NCBI RefSeq assembly: GCF_019042245.1
Contig: NZ_JAHQCX010000012.1
Span: 105,064-169,063, forward strand
Reading direction: 5' to 3'
DNA length: 64,000 nucleotides
Origin: Diplocloster modestus
GTDB taxonomy: Bacteria > Bacillota > Clostridia > Lachnospirales > Lachnospiraceae
Each line of letters starts with the position of its first letter. Position 1 is the first letter of the stretch. Below, in pieces: positions 8,860-19,000 of this stretch. Position numbers and translations under genes: made by a program. The notes beneath the pieces are model-generated. The model did no database searches, was not told where the DNA came from, and saw only the letters and a program-made list of their open reading frames with translations.

Positions 8860-9975
8860 ATGGATGAAAGAATCAAACAGCTGGCCCGGAATCTGGTCCG
8901 GTATTCCTGCAAGGTAAAGGAAAATGACAAGGTCTATATTCACTATATCGGAGAAGACACTGAAGACCTGGCCCGGGCTGTAATCAAAGAAGTGTATGAG
9001 GCAAAGGGAATCCCTTTCGCTCATTTCACCGGACAGCGCGTACAGCGGGAGATCCTGCTGAACTGTACGGAAGAACAGATGAAGCTGATGGCTGAGGTGG
9101 ATGCGCTGGAAATGTCCAAAATGGACTGCTATATCGGCATCCGGGGCTCTGCAAACTCATCTGAGCTGGCGGATGTGCCGGCGGAAAAAATGAAACTGTA
9201 TGAGAAACTGTATTCCACCCCGGTGCATCATGAAATCCGTGTCCCCAAGACCAGATGGGTGATTCTGCGTTACCCCAATGCGTCCATGGCCCAGCTTTCC
9301 AATACCAGTACGGAAGCTTTTGAGGACTTTTATTATAAAGTCTGCAATCTGGATTATTCCAAAATGCTCACCGCCATGCAGGAGCTGGTAAAACTGATGA
9401 ATCGCACCGACCGGGTGCGCCTCACGGGCCCTGGCACGGACTTAAGCTTTTCCATCAAGGATATTCCTGCGATCCCCTGTGCCGGAGAGATGAATATCCC
9501 GGACGGCGAAGTTTTTACCGCTCCGGTCAGAGAATCGGTAAACGGAAAGATTTCCTATAATACCCCCTCGCCTTATCAGGGCTTTACCTTCGAAAATGTC
9601 TGCCTGGAATTCAAAAACGGGAAAATTATCAATGCCACGGCCAATGATACTACCAGAATCAACCAGATCTTTGATACGGATCAGGGAGCCAGATATGTGG
9701 GAGAATTCGCCATAGGGGTGAACCCTTATGTGCTGGAACCCATGAAGGATATCCTGTTTGACGAGAAGATCATGGGTTCCATCCACTTTACACCGGGAAA
9801 CTGCTATGAGGAAGCCCCCAATGGCAATGAGTCTGCGATCCACTGGGATCTGGTTCTGATCCAGAGGCCGGAGTACGGCGGCGGGGAGATCTATTTTGAC
9901 GACATGCTGATCCGCAGGGACGGAAGGTTCATGCTGCCTGAACTGGAGTGCTTAAACCCGGAAAATCTGATGTAA
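8860..9975 (+). CDS. Aminopeptidase, M29 family
   Basis: A 371-residue cytoplasmic metallo-aminopeptidase of the thermophilic AmpS/AmpT type, which removes N-terminal residues from peptides. Visible family motifs are GEMNIPDGEVFTAP and YVGEFAIGVNP, each giving a metal-ligand Glu, GSIHFTPGN, and SAIHWDLV giving His and Asp. The start at 8860 has AAAGAGG nine bases upstream; an in-frame ATG at 8827 has no such site. Length matches the family (about 370-410). It stands alone. Confidence 0.93.
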   Translation: MDERIKQLARNLVRYSCKVKENDKVYIHYIGEDTEDLARAVIKEVYEAKGIPFAHFTGQRVQREILLNCTEEQMKLMAEVDALEMSKMDCYIGIRGSANSSELADVPAEKMKLYEKLYSTPVHHEIRVPKTRWVILRYPNASMAQLSNTSTEAFEDFYYKVCNLDYSKMLTAMQELVKLMNRTDRVRLTGPGTDLSFSIKDIPAIPCAGEMNIPDGEVFTAPVRESVNGKISYNTPSPYQGFTFENVCLEFKNGKIINATANDTTRINQIFDTDQGARYVGEFAIGVNPYVLEPMKDILFDEKIMGSIHFTPGNCYEEAPNGNESAIHWDLVLIQRPEYGGGEIYFDDMLIRRDGRFMLPELECLNPENLM

Positions 9976-10020
9976 GACACATCTTCTTGGCGTAAGACAT
10001 ATTCTCGCGGGGCGATCTGA

Positions 10021-10506
10021 TTAAAACGAAAGGAATATCAGATGCTTATATTTGTTCAGTGCGAACATTAATGCAATACCGAGGATTCCGCAACACACAA
10101 CTTCTCCAATGCCCACAGTCAGCATCATAAACGGGATCGGTAAAATGATCAGATACCCGTAGCGCAGTATAAATGGTACGATCAGGATATTAGCCAGGAT
10201 CGGCGGCAGGGGCACCAGGTAGCGGTGTTTCCGCAGCAGATAGGAACCCACGGCACCTATTAATGTAGCCAGACTGCCGAAAATGATATCGGGGAGAATG
10301 GAACCTGCCAGAATATTTCCTAGCAGACAGCCCACAAACAGGCCGGGTATGGCGGCTGGGGTGAACATGGGAAGGATGGTCAAAGCTTCCGCGATACGAA
10401 ACTGGACCTGTCCGAATCCAAACGGGGCGAATACGAGTGTCAATACGACATAGACAGCGGCTATCATGGCCGCCTGAGTGATAAATACTACCTTTTTGCT
10501 TTTCAT
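10021..10506 (-). CDS. queT: QueT-type queuosine precursor transporter (ECF S component)
   Basis: A 161-residue membrane protein with about five hydrophobic helices and the QueT signature region: APFGFGQVQFRIAEALTILP, then AIPGLFVGCLLGN and DIIFGSLATL. It is the substrate-binding subunit that works with a shared ECF energizing module and takes up a queuine or preQ1-type precursor for tRNA modification. The gene is single on the minus strand. It has its own promoter and a 110-base structured leader that may be a preQ1 sensor, which fits the call. AAAGGAG precedes the ATG. Confidence 0.88.
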   Translation of the reverse strand: MKSKKVVFITQAAMIAAVYVVLTLVFAPFGFGQVQFRIAEALTILPMFTPAAIPGLFVGCLLGNILAGSILPDIIFGSLATLIGAVGSYLLRKHRYLVPLPPILANILIVPFILRYGYLIILPIPFMMLTVGIGEVVCCGILGIALMFALNKYKHLIFLSF

Positions 10507-10513
10507 TTTTTAT

Positions 10514-10610
10514 CTCCTTTAGTTTTGTTTTTTAGCCGCCTGAGGCGGGGAGGTCAGGAAGGTTTCGAACTGACCGGCGAGTTGCCGTGAATCCTGATTG
10601 TTTATGGAGT
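10514..10610 (-). promoter_or_regulatory. Candidate preQ1-type riboswitch leader of queT
   Basis: On the minus-strand transcript, a hairpin GGTCAG/CTGACC (10575-10570 with 10557-10552) is followed by a second hairpin CCGCC-TCA-GGCGG (10548-10536), an A-rich tail, and the ribosome site AAAGGAG. The first loop contains CCTT, which can pair with AAGG of the ribosome site. This is the same order of parts as known preQ1-II leaders, where loop pairing hides the ribosome site. The class is not certain; preQ1-III or an unrelated structure remains possible. Confidence 0.45.
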
Positions 10611-10623
10611 TCGCAGCTTTTTT

Positions 10624-10660
10624 AGTATAACAGGTAACTGGATAAAGTCAAGTGTTACCT
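10624..10660 (-). promoter_or_regulatory. Sigma-A promoter of queT overlapped by an inverted repeat
   Basis: On the minus strand, TTGACT (10651-10646) and TATACT (10629-10624) have a 16-base spacer. AGGTAAC (10632-10638) and GTTACCT (10654-10660) form a perfect 7-bp inverted repeat across the promoter, so a repressor site is possible in addition to the leader RNA. Confidence 0.6.
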
Positions 10661-10713
10661 AAATTATGGTGTTAACCTTAATTATGTAAGGCAGAAACTA
10701 TATTAGAGATATT

Positions 10714-10759
10714 TTAAGACACAAAAAAACAGGCGCCGACCTGTTTTTTTGTGTCTTAA
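10714..10759. terminator. Strong hairpin terminator
   Basis: A perfect 20-bp inverted repeat (10714-10733 with 10740-10759) and a 6-base loop, containing runs of A and T in the stem. It begins four bases after the stop of the small minus-strand gene, so it most likely ends that transcript. Confidence 0.8.
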
Positions 10760-10762
10760 ATA

Positions 10763-10918
10763 TTAACCTTCTGCCTCATTTACAATGTCTTCCAGACATT
10801 TAATGAGATCCTGAAGAGTGTAGAGCTGAACATTGCGCTCCAGTATCGCGTTTTTCAGATCTACGGAAAGGGTTTCAAACTTTTCCTGGAGAGCGGGAGC
10901 CACATATGACATCATCAT
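10763..10918 (-). CDS. Small hypothetical protein (51 residues)
   Basis: A short minus-strand reading frame beginning with three consecutive ATG codons (10918, 10915, 10912) and reading MMMSYVAPALQEKFE... to ...LEDIVNEAEG. A GTGAGGTG site lies just before, best spaced for the second or third ATG. The amphipathic, acidic, helix-rich sequence looks like a real small cytoplasmic protein; no family recognised. It is followed directly by a strong terminator, which supports expression as its own transcript. It runs opposite to the membrane protein gene at 11125. Confidence 0.6.
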   Translation of the reverse strand: MMMSYVAPALQEKFETLSVDLKNAILERNVQLYTLQDLIKCLEDIVNEAEG

Positions 10919-11124
10919 CACCTCACAGATAGTGTAACCCGAACCTGTTAAAAATATTTCTGAACTTTCATTCCTTGTTACTTTCCGGGCGGAATTCTGT
11001 TTTATTGTATAATTTTGACGGTTATGTTAGAATGAAAGCACATGAAATGCGAGAATGCATTACAAATGATAACACATTACATAACAAAAAACAGCCATGT
11101 GCACAGAACAAGAGGAGAGGGATT

Positions 11125-11985
11125 ATGTATACTTATAAAATATACGAATGGCTCTTATTTTTCTTTTTTTACTGCTTTTTCGGGTGGGTGTTCGAATCCA
11201 CCGTAGTATCCGTCAGCAAGCGCCGGTTTGTGAACAGGGGGTTCCTGCGGGGGCCTTTTATTCCGATTTATGGGGAAGGCGCCATCATGATTCTGTTCGT
11301 GACGCTGCCAGTGAGGGAAAATATAGCACTTATCTTTTTGATGGGTATGATCGGGGCCACTGTGCTGGAACTGGCGATCGGCGCCCTGATGGAGTCTATT
11401 TTCAAAGTGAAATACTGGGATTACAGCAGTCATAAGATCCAGTACAAAGGCTATATCTGTATGAGCAGTTCGCTCTGCTGGGGCGCTTTATCGGTTCTGC
11501 TGATCAAAGTGATCCATAAACCGATCGAAAGCCTGATACTTATGCTTCCAGAGCTGGCCGCCATTATTCTTGCGATTGGTATTTCCGGTTATTTTATCTA
11601 TGACACCGTAGTTTCGATCATAGATGCATGGGGCATGAAGAAGATTCTGGAAATGATTACCAGTGCCAAGGAAGAAATGGCGGATCTGCTGATGCAGCTG
11701 GAGATCAAAAAAGAGATTACCAGGGAACAGTGGATCGTGCGGAAACAGGAATTGAAAATGCGTCTGGAGGATCTGCAGTTAGGACCAGACCGGGAGCCGC
11801 TGCGTGTGCGTTTAAGAGAAGCGATAGCGGAACATGAAGTTCTGGAGCAAAAGCTGAACGCCGGTAAGAATCGGATACTGAAACGAAATCCCAGCGCTTC
11901 TTCGAAAAAATTTGCGGATGCTCTTGCCAGTTTAAAAGAATATATGGAAGAAAATCGGAAAAACGGCAAGAATATATCTAAATAA
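11125..11985 (+). CDS. Putative ABC-transporter-permease-type membrane protein (PF06541-like)
   Basis: A 286-residue protein. The first 200 residues hold about five membrane helices with conserved stretches FYCFFGWVFESTVVS, NRGFLRGPFIPIYG and WDYSSHKIQYKGYICM, which mark the PF06541 family often labelled putative ABC transporter permease. The last 90 residues are a charged coiled coil. Actual transport has not been shown for this family. The start at 11125 has AGGAGAGG six bases away; a longer in-frame start at 10975 lacks one. A hairpin follows the stop. Confidence 0.82.
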   Translation: MYTYKIYEWLLFFFFYCFFGWVFESTVVSVSKRRFVNRGFLRGPFIPIYGEGAIMILFVTLPVRENIALIFLMGMIGATVLELAIGALMESIFKVKYWDYSSHKIQYKGYICMSSSLCWGALSVLLIKVIHKPIESLILMLPELAAIILAIGISGYFIYDTVVSIIDAWGMKKILEMITSAKEEMADLLMQLEIKKEITREQWIVRKQELKMRLEDLQLGPDREPLRVRLREAIAEHEVLEQKLNAGKNRILKRNPSASSKKFADALASLKEYMEENRKNGKNISK

Positions 11986-11986
11986 G

Positions 11987-12025
11987 TTTTTATTCAACCG
12001 GAACGCTTGTCCTGCTGAATAAAAA
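11987..12025 (+). terminator. AT-rich hairpin between the membrane protein gene and ptsI
   Basis: TTTTTATTCA (11987-11996) pairs with TGAATAAAAA (12016-12025) across a 19-base loop. The T run is inside the left arm, not after the right one, so termination on the plus strand is uncertain. Confidence 0.4.
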
Positions 12026-12048
12026 TAATCGAAAGGAGTGGCCGGTAT

Positions 12049-13677
12049 ATGCAGATTTATGAAGGAAAGACGGCTTTTCGCGGGATAGCAGAAGGGAAGA
12101 TTAAAGTTTACAGAAAGGACCAGCAGCAAATCAAAAGAGAGCATGCGGAAGATACTCAGGAGGAACTGCTGCGTTTTGACAGGGCGAAAGGGGAGGCGCT
12201 GCGGCAGTTAACCGGGCTTTATGAGAAAGCGTTAAAGGAAGTGGGGGAAGCAAACGCCGCGATCTTTGAGGTGCATCAGATGATGCTGGAAGATCCGGAC
12301 TATGTGGAATCCATCACGAATATGATCCGTACCCAGAAGGTGAACGCGGCCTATGCGGTGGCCTCTACCGGCGATAATTTTTCCCAGATGTTCAGCATGA
12401 TGGAAGACGATTATATGCGGGAACGGGCTGCGGATATCCGGGATATCTCCGAACGGCTGGCCGGCATACTGGCCGGCCGTAATGGATCCCAGATGGAACT
12501 TACCGAACCGGTGATCCTGGTCGCGGATGACCTGGCGCCCAGTGAGACCGTTCAGCTGGATAAAGATAAAGTACTGGCGTTTGTAACCGTACATGGCTCA
12601 TCCAATTCCCATACTGCTATCCTGGCCCGGACGATGAATATACCGGCGCTGTTTCAAGTCAACATTCCGCTTAACGATACCGTGGACGGAAAAGAGGGGA
12701 TCGTAGACGGCTATCACGGCAAGATTTATCTGGAGCCGGATCCCCAGGTGAGAGAAGAACTGGAAGAAAGACAGGCGGAAGAGAAAAAGAAACAGGAGCT
12801 GCTCTGGCAGTTAAAGGGAAAAGAAAATGTTACGCTGGACGGCAGAAAAATAGAGATCTACGCAAACATCGGCAGCTTTGGGGATGTGGCTGCTGTGCTG
12901 CAGAACGATGCGGGCGGTATTGGGCTGTTCCGAAGTGAGTTTCTGTATCTGGAATCTGAGGATTACCCCACAGAAGAGGAACAGTTTCAGGTATACAAAA
13001 AAGTGGCGGAAAGTATGGCGGGCCGCAAAGTGATTATCCGTACACTGGATATCGGAGCGGATAAGCAGGTCGATTATTTTCAGATGGAACCGGAGGAAAA
13101 TCCGGCTCTCGGATACCGGGCGATCCGGATCTGTCTGGACCGCCCGGAGATATTTAAGACACAGCTGCGTGCGATTTACAGAGCCAGCGCATACGGGACA
13201 GTATCCATTATGTATCCGATGATCATTTCCGTGGAGGAAGTAGATCGGATTACTGAGATTGTCCAGGAAGTGCGGGAGGAATTAAAGCAGCAGCAGATCC
13301 CATTTAAAGATGTGGAACAGGGTATTATGATCGAGACGCCTGCGGCGGCTCTGATCAGTGATCTGCTGGCGAAAAAAGTGGATTTCTTCAGTATCGGGAC
13401 GAATGACCTGGTGCAGTATACACTGGCATCAGACCGGCAGAATCCGAAACTGGAGCTGTTGTGTGACCCTCATCATCCGGCGATTCTGCGTCTGATCCGG
13501 ATGGTCGCCGATAACGCGCATCGGGAAGGGATCTGGGTGGGAATCTGCGGTGAGCTGGGTGCAGATCTCACACTGACAGAGACATTTCTGAACATGGGAA
13601 TCGATGAGCTGTCGGTCTCCCCGGGCCTGGTACTGAGCGTTCGCAAAAAGGTAAGGGAAACTACAGGTACCTTATAG
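12049..13677 (+). CDS. ptsI: Phosphoenolpyruvate-protein phosphotransferase (PTS enzyme I)
   Basis: A 542-residue cytoplasmic enzyme that moves phosphate from PEP to HPr, the first step of the sugar phosphotransferase system. The phospho-accepting His is His188 in GSSNSHTAILAR. The PEP-binding barrel follows with GLFRSEFLY, LDIGADKQ, NPALGYRAIR and the active-site Cys in GICGELG near residue 500. Slightly shorter than the usual 570. GGAG lies about ten bases before the ATG. No ptsH gene for HPr is adjacent, so HPr must be encoded elsewhere. The SMC operon begins 44 bases downstream. Confidence 0.95.
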   Translation: MQIYEGKTAFRGIAEGKIKVYRKDQQQIKREHAEDTQEELLRFDRAKGEALRQLTGLYEKALKEVGEANAAIFEVHQMMLEDPDYVESITNMIRTQKVNAAYAVASTGDNFSQMFSMMEDDYMRERAADIRDISERLAGILAGRNGSQMELTEPVILVADDLAPSETVQLDKDKVLAFVTVHGSSNSHTAILARTMNIPALFQVNIPLNDTVDGKEGIVDGYHGKIYLEPDPQVREELEERQAEEKKKQELLWQLKGKENVTLDGRKIEIYANIGSFGDVAAVLQNDAGGIGLFRSEFLYLESEDYPTEEEQFQVYKKVAESMAGRKVIIRTLDIGADKQVDYFQMEPEENPALGYRAIRICLDRPEIFKTQLRAIYRASAYGTVSIMYPMIISVEEVDRITEIVQEVREELKQQQIPFKDVEQGIMIETPAAALISDLLAKKVDFFSIGTNDLVQYTLASDRQNPKLELLCDPHHPAILRLIRMVADNAHREGIWVGICGELGADLTLTETFLNMGIDELSVSPGLVLSVRKKVRETTGTL

Positions 13678-13721
13678 AGCAGCCGGATAATTTATAATTT
13701 TTCTTAAAGAGGGAGCGCTTA

Positions 13722-15275
13722 ATGACAGGCACACATATGATGCTGCATGAGATCATCGAAGAACATGGTGAGCGGATCGGCCACATACGTAAGTATTATC
13801 CGTATTTTAAGCTGGCGGAGACGTCTTTTGCTCAATATAAAGACGGAAAATTTAACCAGCTGGATATGGGATACATCCTTCTGGCCGTTCTGCGTTTTTT
13901 TATAGAAGAAAATAATTTCAAAGAAAAAGAAGTCTTCTATTCGGAATACGAGACTTTTGTCACGGCGCTGCTGCGCCGGGACTTTGCGTGTTATCTGGAA
14001 GAAGAGGAAAATAAAGAACTGGTTTCCTATATTTTTGACAAGATCACAAATGAGGGGAAACCGTTCCGCTATGTCTATTTTGACCCTTCAGACCGGAAAC
14101 AAAAGACGATCCGGATGCGTCTGATCAAGAGCAGTATCCAGAACGGCGTCGTGCGCTACTCCATTACCTCCGAAGCGGTGGAATTCTATCTGGACACGAA
14201 AGAGATCAAGGAAGAAAGTACCATCAGTGTGGAACAGCTATTGCTGGAAAAGCTGATCAACAGCCAGAATTTCCGGCAGGGCGCGGAAGTGGTACGCCGG
14301 ATCAACAATGAGGTGAGCCGGCTGCAGAACAGGAAAAATGAGGTGCTGCGGATACTGAGCCAGGATGTGTTTGCCGGTGTCCGGGCTTACGAAGAATTTC
14401 TGGACACGGGCATGCGTTGGTTCGAGGAGGAGCAGCATCTGTTCCGGAAAAACAGCGAACTGATCCACAGAGCCCTGGAGCGGGCGGCGCAGGATGAGGC
14501 CTCCGGGGAATATAACAGCCAGTATTACCGGGCTATGGATGATATCTATGCGTTGGAACTGGAACTAAAGAAAGCGGTGCAAAAGCACAGCGAGCTGCTG
14601 AGCGCCTGTACCCAGCTTCAGAAGCAGGCCGATGAGCGGATCTTAAAAGCCCGGGTCCAGTCTCTGAGAAGCTCTTTTGATTTCAGACAGGCCGTGTTCC
14701 GGATGATGGAACGAGACCGGGCCGATCTCTTAGGGGAGCTGGTCCGGCCGCTGGCGAATCTGAAAATCCGGAAAAGCTTCTATCTGCCCAATCTGGATAA
14801 TCTCCTGACTTACCGTCCGGACCAGCAGGAGACCGGTGAGAAGATCGGGGAGCAGGTCGAGGAGGAATACATATATGAAGACGAAGCCATAGAACAGAGA
14901 ATCCATGATAATTTTGAAATCCTTCTGACGGAGCTGTTCCGCTGGATTCAGCAGAAAACGGTATTCACCCTGAAGGAATGGAACGGGTATCTGGAAGAGA
15001 AATATACGAAACGAATTTTCCGAAACGGTGACTACTATACATTTTTGGTCCATATCTGCCTGAAGGAGGAATACCAGGTCCGGGAGGTCAGAAAGAACCC
15101 CGATACTTTCTTTGAAGAAATGATGAACGCTTTTCTGGCAAGGGGGGAGGACAACTTATATGAGGACCTTGCCTTTGCTGTGCGAAAAGACTCCGGCACC
15201 AGCCTTCAGATCCTGGGCCTGTTTGAGGTGACGAATCTGATATTCGAAAGGAGAGACAATGATGGACAGCCGTAA
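13722..15275 (+). CDS. JetA/MksF-like subunit of a Wadjet-type SMC complex
   Basis: A 517-residue protein resembling the JetA family, the kleisin-like subunit of Wadjet/MksBEF condensins. Visible features: an N-terminal winged-helix-like region with YFKLAETSFAQYKDGKFNQ, a segment YFDPSDRKQKTIRMRLIKSS then SITSEAVEFYLDTKEI, a long helical middle (about 170-330), and a C-terminal helical and winged-helix part. AGAGGGAG precedes the ATG; a TATAAT at 13693-13698 lacks a clear -35 element. The stop overlaps the next gene by 17 bases, so the operon is translationally coupled. Confidence 0.75.
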   Translation: MTGTHMMLHEIIEEHGERIGHIRKYYPYFKLAETSFAQYKDGKFNQLDMGYILLAVLRFFIEENNFKEKEVFYSEYETFVTALLRRDFACYLEEEENKELVSYIFDKITNEGKPFRYVYFDPSDRKQKTIRMRLIKSSIQNGVVRYSITSEAVEFYLDTKEIKEESTISVEQLLLEKLINSQNFRQGAEVVRRINNEVSRLQNRKNEVLRILSQDVFAGVRAYEEFLDTGMRWFEEEQHLFRKNSELIHRALERAAQDEASGEYNSQYYRAMDDIYALELELKKAVQKHSELLSACTQLQKQADERILKARVQSLRSSFDFRQAVFRMMERDRADLLGELVRPLANLKIRKSFYLPNLDNLLTYRPDQQETGEKIGEQVEEEYIYEDEAIEQRIHDNFEILLTELFRWIQQKTVFTLKEWNGYLEEKYTKRIFRNGDYYTFLVHICLKEEYQVREVRKNPDTFFEEMMNAFLARGEDNLYEDLAFAVRKDSGTSLQILGLFEVTNLIFERRDNDGQP

Positions 15276-16008
15276 TCTGGAGAAAGCCATGGATATCATA
15301 TCCTCGTTATTAATAAATGAAGAAATTCACAGGGACAGAGGAGCGAACAGAGGGCTCTATGAAGAATATCTGTCCAACGCTGAAGTCTACGATATGGTGC
15401 ATCTGATGGCGGGGAAGATGAATCTGTGTCTTTATGAGTATCAGGGCGGCATCTATGTGTCTGCAGGCGAGGGAAACCGGGTATACGGTTATTCCAATGA
15501 AGAGCTCAAACGGGTGCTGGGCCTTCGTCTGAACCGGGAACTTTATCTGTGTTATTTCCTGATCTATCAGGTGGTGGCCACGTTCTACCATGATTCGGCC
15601 AGTGACACATTTATCGAATATATGGGCGTCGAGGAGCTGATCCATAATACGGATTCGGCCTTCGCCAAGCTGACTACTGATCTGGAGATCCTGGTATTAA
15701 AGGAGATGGAAGAGAACAGTTTCAAGACCCTGGCGCTTCTGTGGGAGGAACTGCCGCTGGTGACCGGTGAGGAGGGGACCAGTATCCGTGCTTCCAGAAA
15801 CTCCAAAAAAGGTTATAGTAAGCTGGTGTTTAATTTCCTGGTCTCCCAGGAACTGCTGGCGGAGGCCGAAGAGCGCTATTATCCCACAGCTAGATTCAAG
15901 GCGCTGATTACCAACTACTATGAGGAACATCAGGGAAGGCTATACGAGATACTGAATCAGGAGGAGGAAAAAGACGATGCCGCAGATCAACCGGATCCGG
16001 GTGAATAA
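15259..16008 (+). CDS. JetB/MksE-like subunit (DUF6063-like)
   Basis: A 249-residue acidic, helix-rich protein lying between the JetA-like and SMC-like genes, where Wadjet and Mks systems place the MksE/JetB winged-helix subunit that bridges kleisin and SMC. The sequence pattern (RDRGANRGLYEEYLSN, LNRELYLCYFLIYQVV, ARFKALITNYYEEH) looks like the DUF6063 family as I remember it. AAAGGAGA precedes tandem ATGs at 15259 and 15262. Its 5' end overlaps the JetA-like gene and its 3' end overlaps the SMC gene by 32 bases. Assignment rests mainly on context, size and fold-like features. Confidence 0.65.
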   Translation: MMDSRNLEKAMDIISSLLINEEIHRDRGANRGLYEEYLSNAEVYDMVHLMAGKMNLCLYEYQGGIYVSAGEGNRVYGYSNEELKRVLGLRLNRELYLCYFLIYQVVATFYHDSASDTFIEYMGVEELIHNTDSAFAKLTTDLEILVLKEMEENSFKTLALLWEELPLVTGEEGTSIRASRNSKKGYSKLVFNFLVSQELLAEAEERYYPTARFKALITNYYEEHQGRLYEILNQEEEKDDAADQPDPGE

Positions 16009-19000
16009 TGTAAAATATAACTTCGGTACCCAATTTTACGATGATTTTGTCATGCGTTTTTCCTGTAAGAACACCATCTATGACCTGGCAAATGGCGGCG
16101 GCAAGAGTGTGCTGATGCTTCTATTACTGCAGAACATGCTGCCAAACTGTACGCTGGATGAAAAACAGCCTATCGAGAAGCTGTTCCGGTCTGGGAATGA
16201 CAACACCGTCATCCACTCTCTGGTAGAATGGAAATTAAATCCCTGCCATATCAAAAACGGTTTCCAGTACATGACCACCGGATTTTGCGCCAGGAAAGCC
16301 AGGGAGACTGGCAGTGAAGCTGCCCAGGACAGGAATACGGCCGCGGTGGAATATTTTAATTACTGTATATTCTATCGTGAATTCAATGATAATGATCTGC
16401 GTAATCTTCCGCTTAGCAGCGGGGAAGAGCGGATCACTTACCAGGGATTAAAGAATTATCTCCGAGATCTGGAGAAAAAGGATTTCAGTCTCCAGGTACA
16501 TCTGTTCGAGCGCAAGGGTGAGTATCAGAGCTTTGCCGCTGATTATGGAATCTATGAGAGCGAGTGGGAGATCATCCGGGGGATCAATAAAACGGAGGGG
16601 CATGTCAGGACCTATTTCGAGACCAACTACCGCACCACGCGCAAGGTAGTGGAGGACCTGCTGATTGAGGAAATCATTCAGAAGGCATTCTTCTCCAGAA
16701 TGGACAGAAATAAAGAAGAGGTGTCCATGGCCCAGACCCTGTTAGATATCCGGGACAAGCTTCTGGAGCTGTCGCGGAAGAAAAATGAAATCATCAATTA
16801 TGACCGTCAGATTGAAATGATAGCGGGTTTTGTGAAATGGATGGGCACTCTGAAAAATATTTACCATGCCAGGACAGACCTGGAAGATCAGCTGGTACGG
16901 ACTTATAACACCTGCCTTCACCGGGAACAGGAAAAGAATCAGGCCCGTGAGCGTCTGCAGGAGCGCCGGGAATCCGTAACCGTCCGCAGACAGGAACTGA
17001 TGAGAAAAGCGGAGAGTGCCGCCGTATCTCTGGAGGTATGCGGGCTGAAAGAACTGGAACAAAAGATGGATCAATACCGAAAGGAACTGGAAGGCCTGGA
17101 GGAAAAGCAAAGAGACTGGAGCGTACAATTGACAGAGAAGGAGTCCGCCAACGACTACCTGGACTATCTGGACGCTAAGGCACATTTCGAGTCAACCAGG
17201 GTGGCGATCGACAGTATGCAGAGTCAAAATCAGGAATTGGCGGAACAGCTCTGTGAGCTGGCCGGTCAGATGAAGATCCTGATGGAACGGGATGCAGCAG
17301 ACTTAAAAGAGCGTTTGGATCAGGTGGAAGCTGAGGTCAGTGAAAAAGAAGAACGGCTGCAGGCAGGGCTTAGCCAGGAACGGGAGATAGACAGGGCGGC
17401 AGCCGTACTGGAAAACAGCAGAAAAATACAAAAGGAACAGAACCGGCAGTCACAGCGAAGGATAGAAGAGCTATACAGAGAGTCCAATCTTCTTTTGCTT
17501 GAAAAGGCAGGGGAGGAGCTGACCAGGAAGCAAGCGGAGGAACAGGAAGCCTTCCGCCGTATCCGTGATGTATCAGAGGAGATAAAAACGCTGGAAGAGC
17601 AGCTGACCAAGATACGGATCCGTGATGCACAGCAGAGCTCCAAAGAAGAAGCGCTTACTTCCAGGCAAGAGGAATGTCAGGAATATTTCCGCCGGTACCG
17701 TAGTAAAAAGCAGCAGCTGGATAAAATAAAAGAAGTATATCAGATACCGGAAAACGGTAACGGGCAGGAAACGGTGCGGGAAGCATTTCAGAACAATCTC
17801 TCTGTCTGTGTGAGGAAGCGCAGCGAATATGAAGTGGAGAAGGAAATGCTGTCATCATTGAGAAACAAACAGCCGGTTACTCCTTCCGAACCAGTTCTGA
17901 GGTTAAAAGAGCAGATAGAGAGAATTCATGGAATTGAAACCGTCATCGGATGTGAATATGTGCGGGAACTGGATGAACAAACCCAGAAGGAGCTGCTGGA
18001 ACGCTATCCCCTGCTGCCCTATGGCCTGCTGGTCAAAGAGGGATACGATCAGGTGGCATTGGATCAGAACCTGAAATATTCACAGATGGGAGATGCAGTG
18101 ATCCCGGTGCTGTCCCTGACCGCGGTCGAAAAAGGGCAGGAGCTTACAAACGCCCGCGGGATTTCCTTTGTAACGAAGGATGAAAGCCTGTTTTATGATG
18201 AAGAGCGCAGGCGCCAGGCAGCCGCGAGGCTTGAGAAAGAGCTGGAGGAAAAAGAGCGAAAACTTCTGCGTATGGAAACGCAGATCCAGACTATGGAAGA
18301 GGATCTGAAATTCCTGCAGAGCTTTGAGAATGGTCCCGACTATGAGGAAAAGCAAAAGGAGTTTGAAAAATTAAATAATGAGCTCCGGATACTTCGTCAA
18401 CTGGGGGAACAAAATCTACTGCAAAAGGAGCAGCTGAACAGCTGTATCAGGCAGCTGAACGAACAGCGGAAAGAGGAAGAAACAAGGCGGGATTCCCTGG
18501 CCGCAGAAGTGAACCGGTTGAGAACCCTGACAGAGCTGCAGGCTGCGCTGGAAGACGGGGAAAAACAAATTTATCTGCTGGAAAAACAGGCGGCGGAAAG
18601 AGCAGGAGAACTTACGAAGCTCCAGGAGCAAATCGGTAAACTTCGAAAAGAAATAATCCATCAACAACAGCAAAAGGACCATATCGGCCAGGAACTCGAC
18701 CGGATACAGAAAGAGTGGGCAGATATCTATGCATCTTATGACCGGGAGGGAGAGGTATCCGTACCCACCCATACCAGACGTGAGCTGGAGATGATATTCA
18801 AGGGGAAAAAAGAAGCTTACGAGGCGGAATCTTCCGACACTTCGGATAAGCTTAAACTGCTGGAAAACTACCAGGCGGTTATGGAACGGGCAAAAGCTGC
18901 CATTCATTACCGCAGCGTCTCGTTAGAAGAACTGGCTGCCAGATACGGCGAGGTGGGAATGCGAAGAAGCAGTCAGGAAGACCTGCTTAAAATACGTAGT

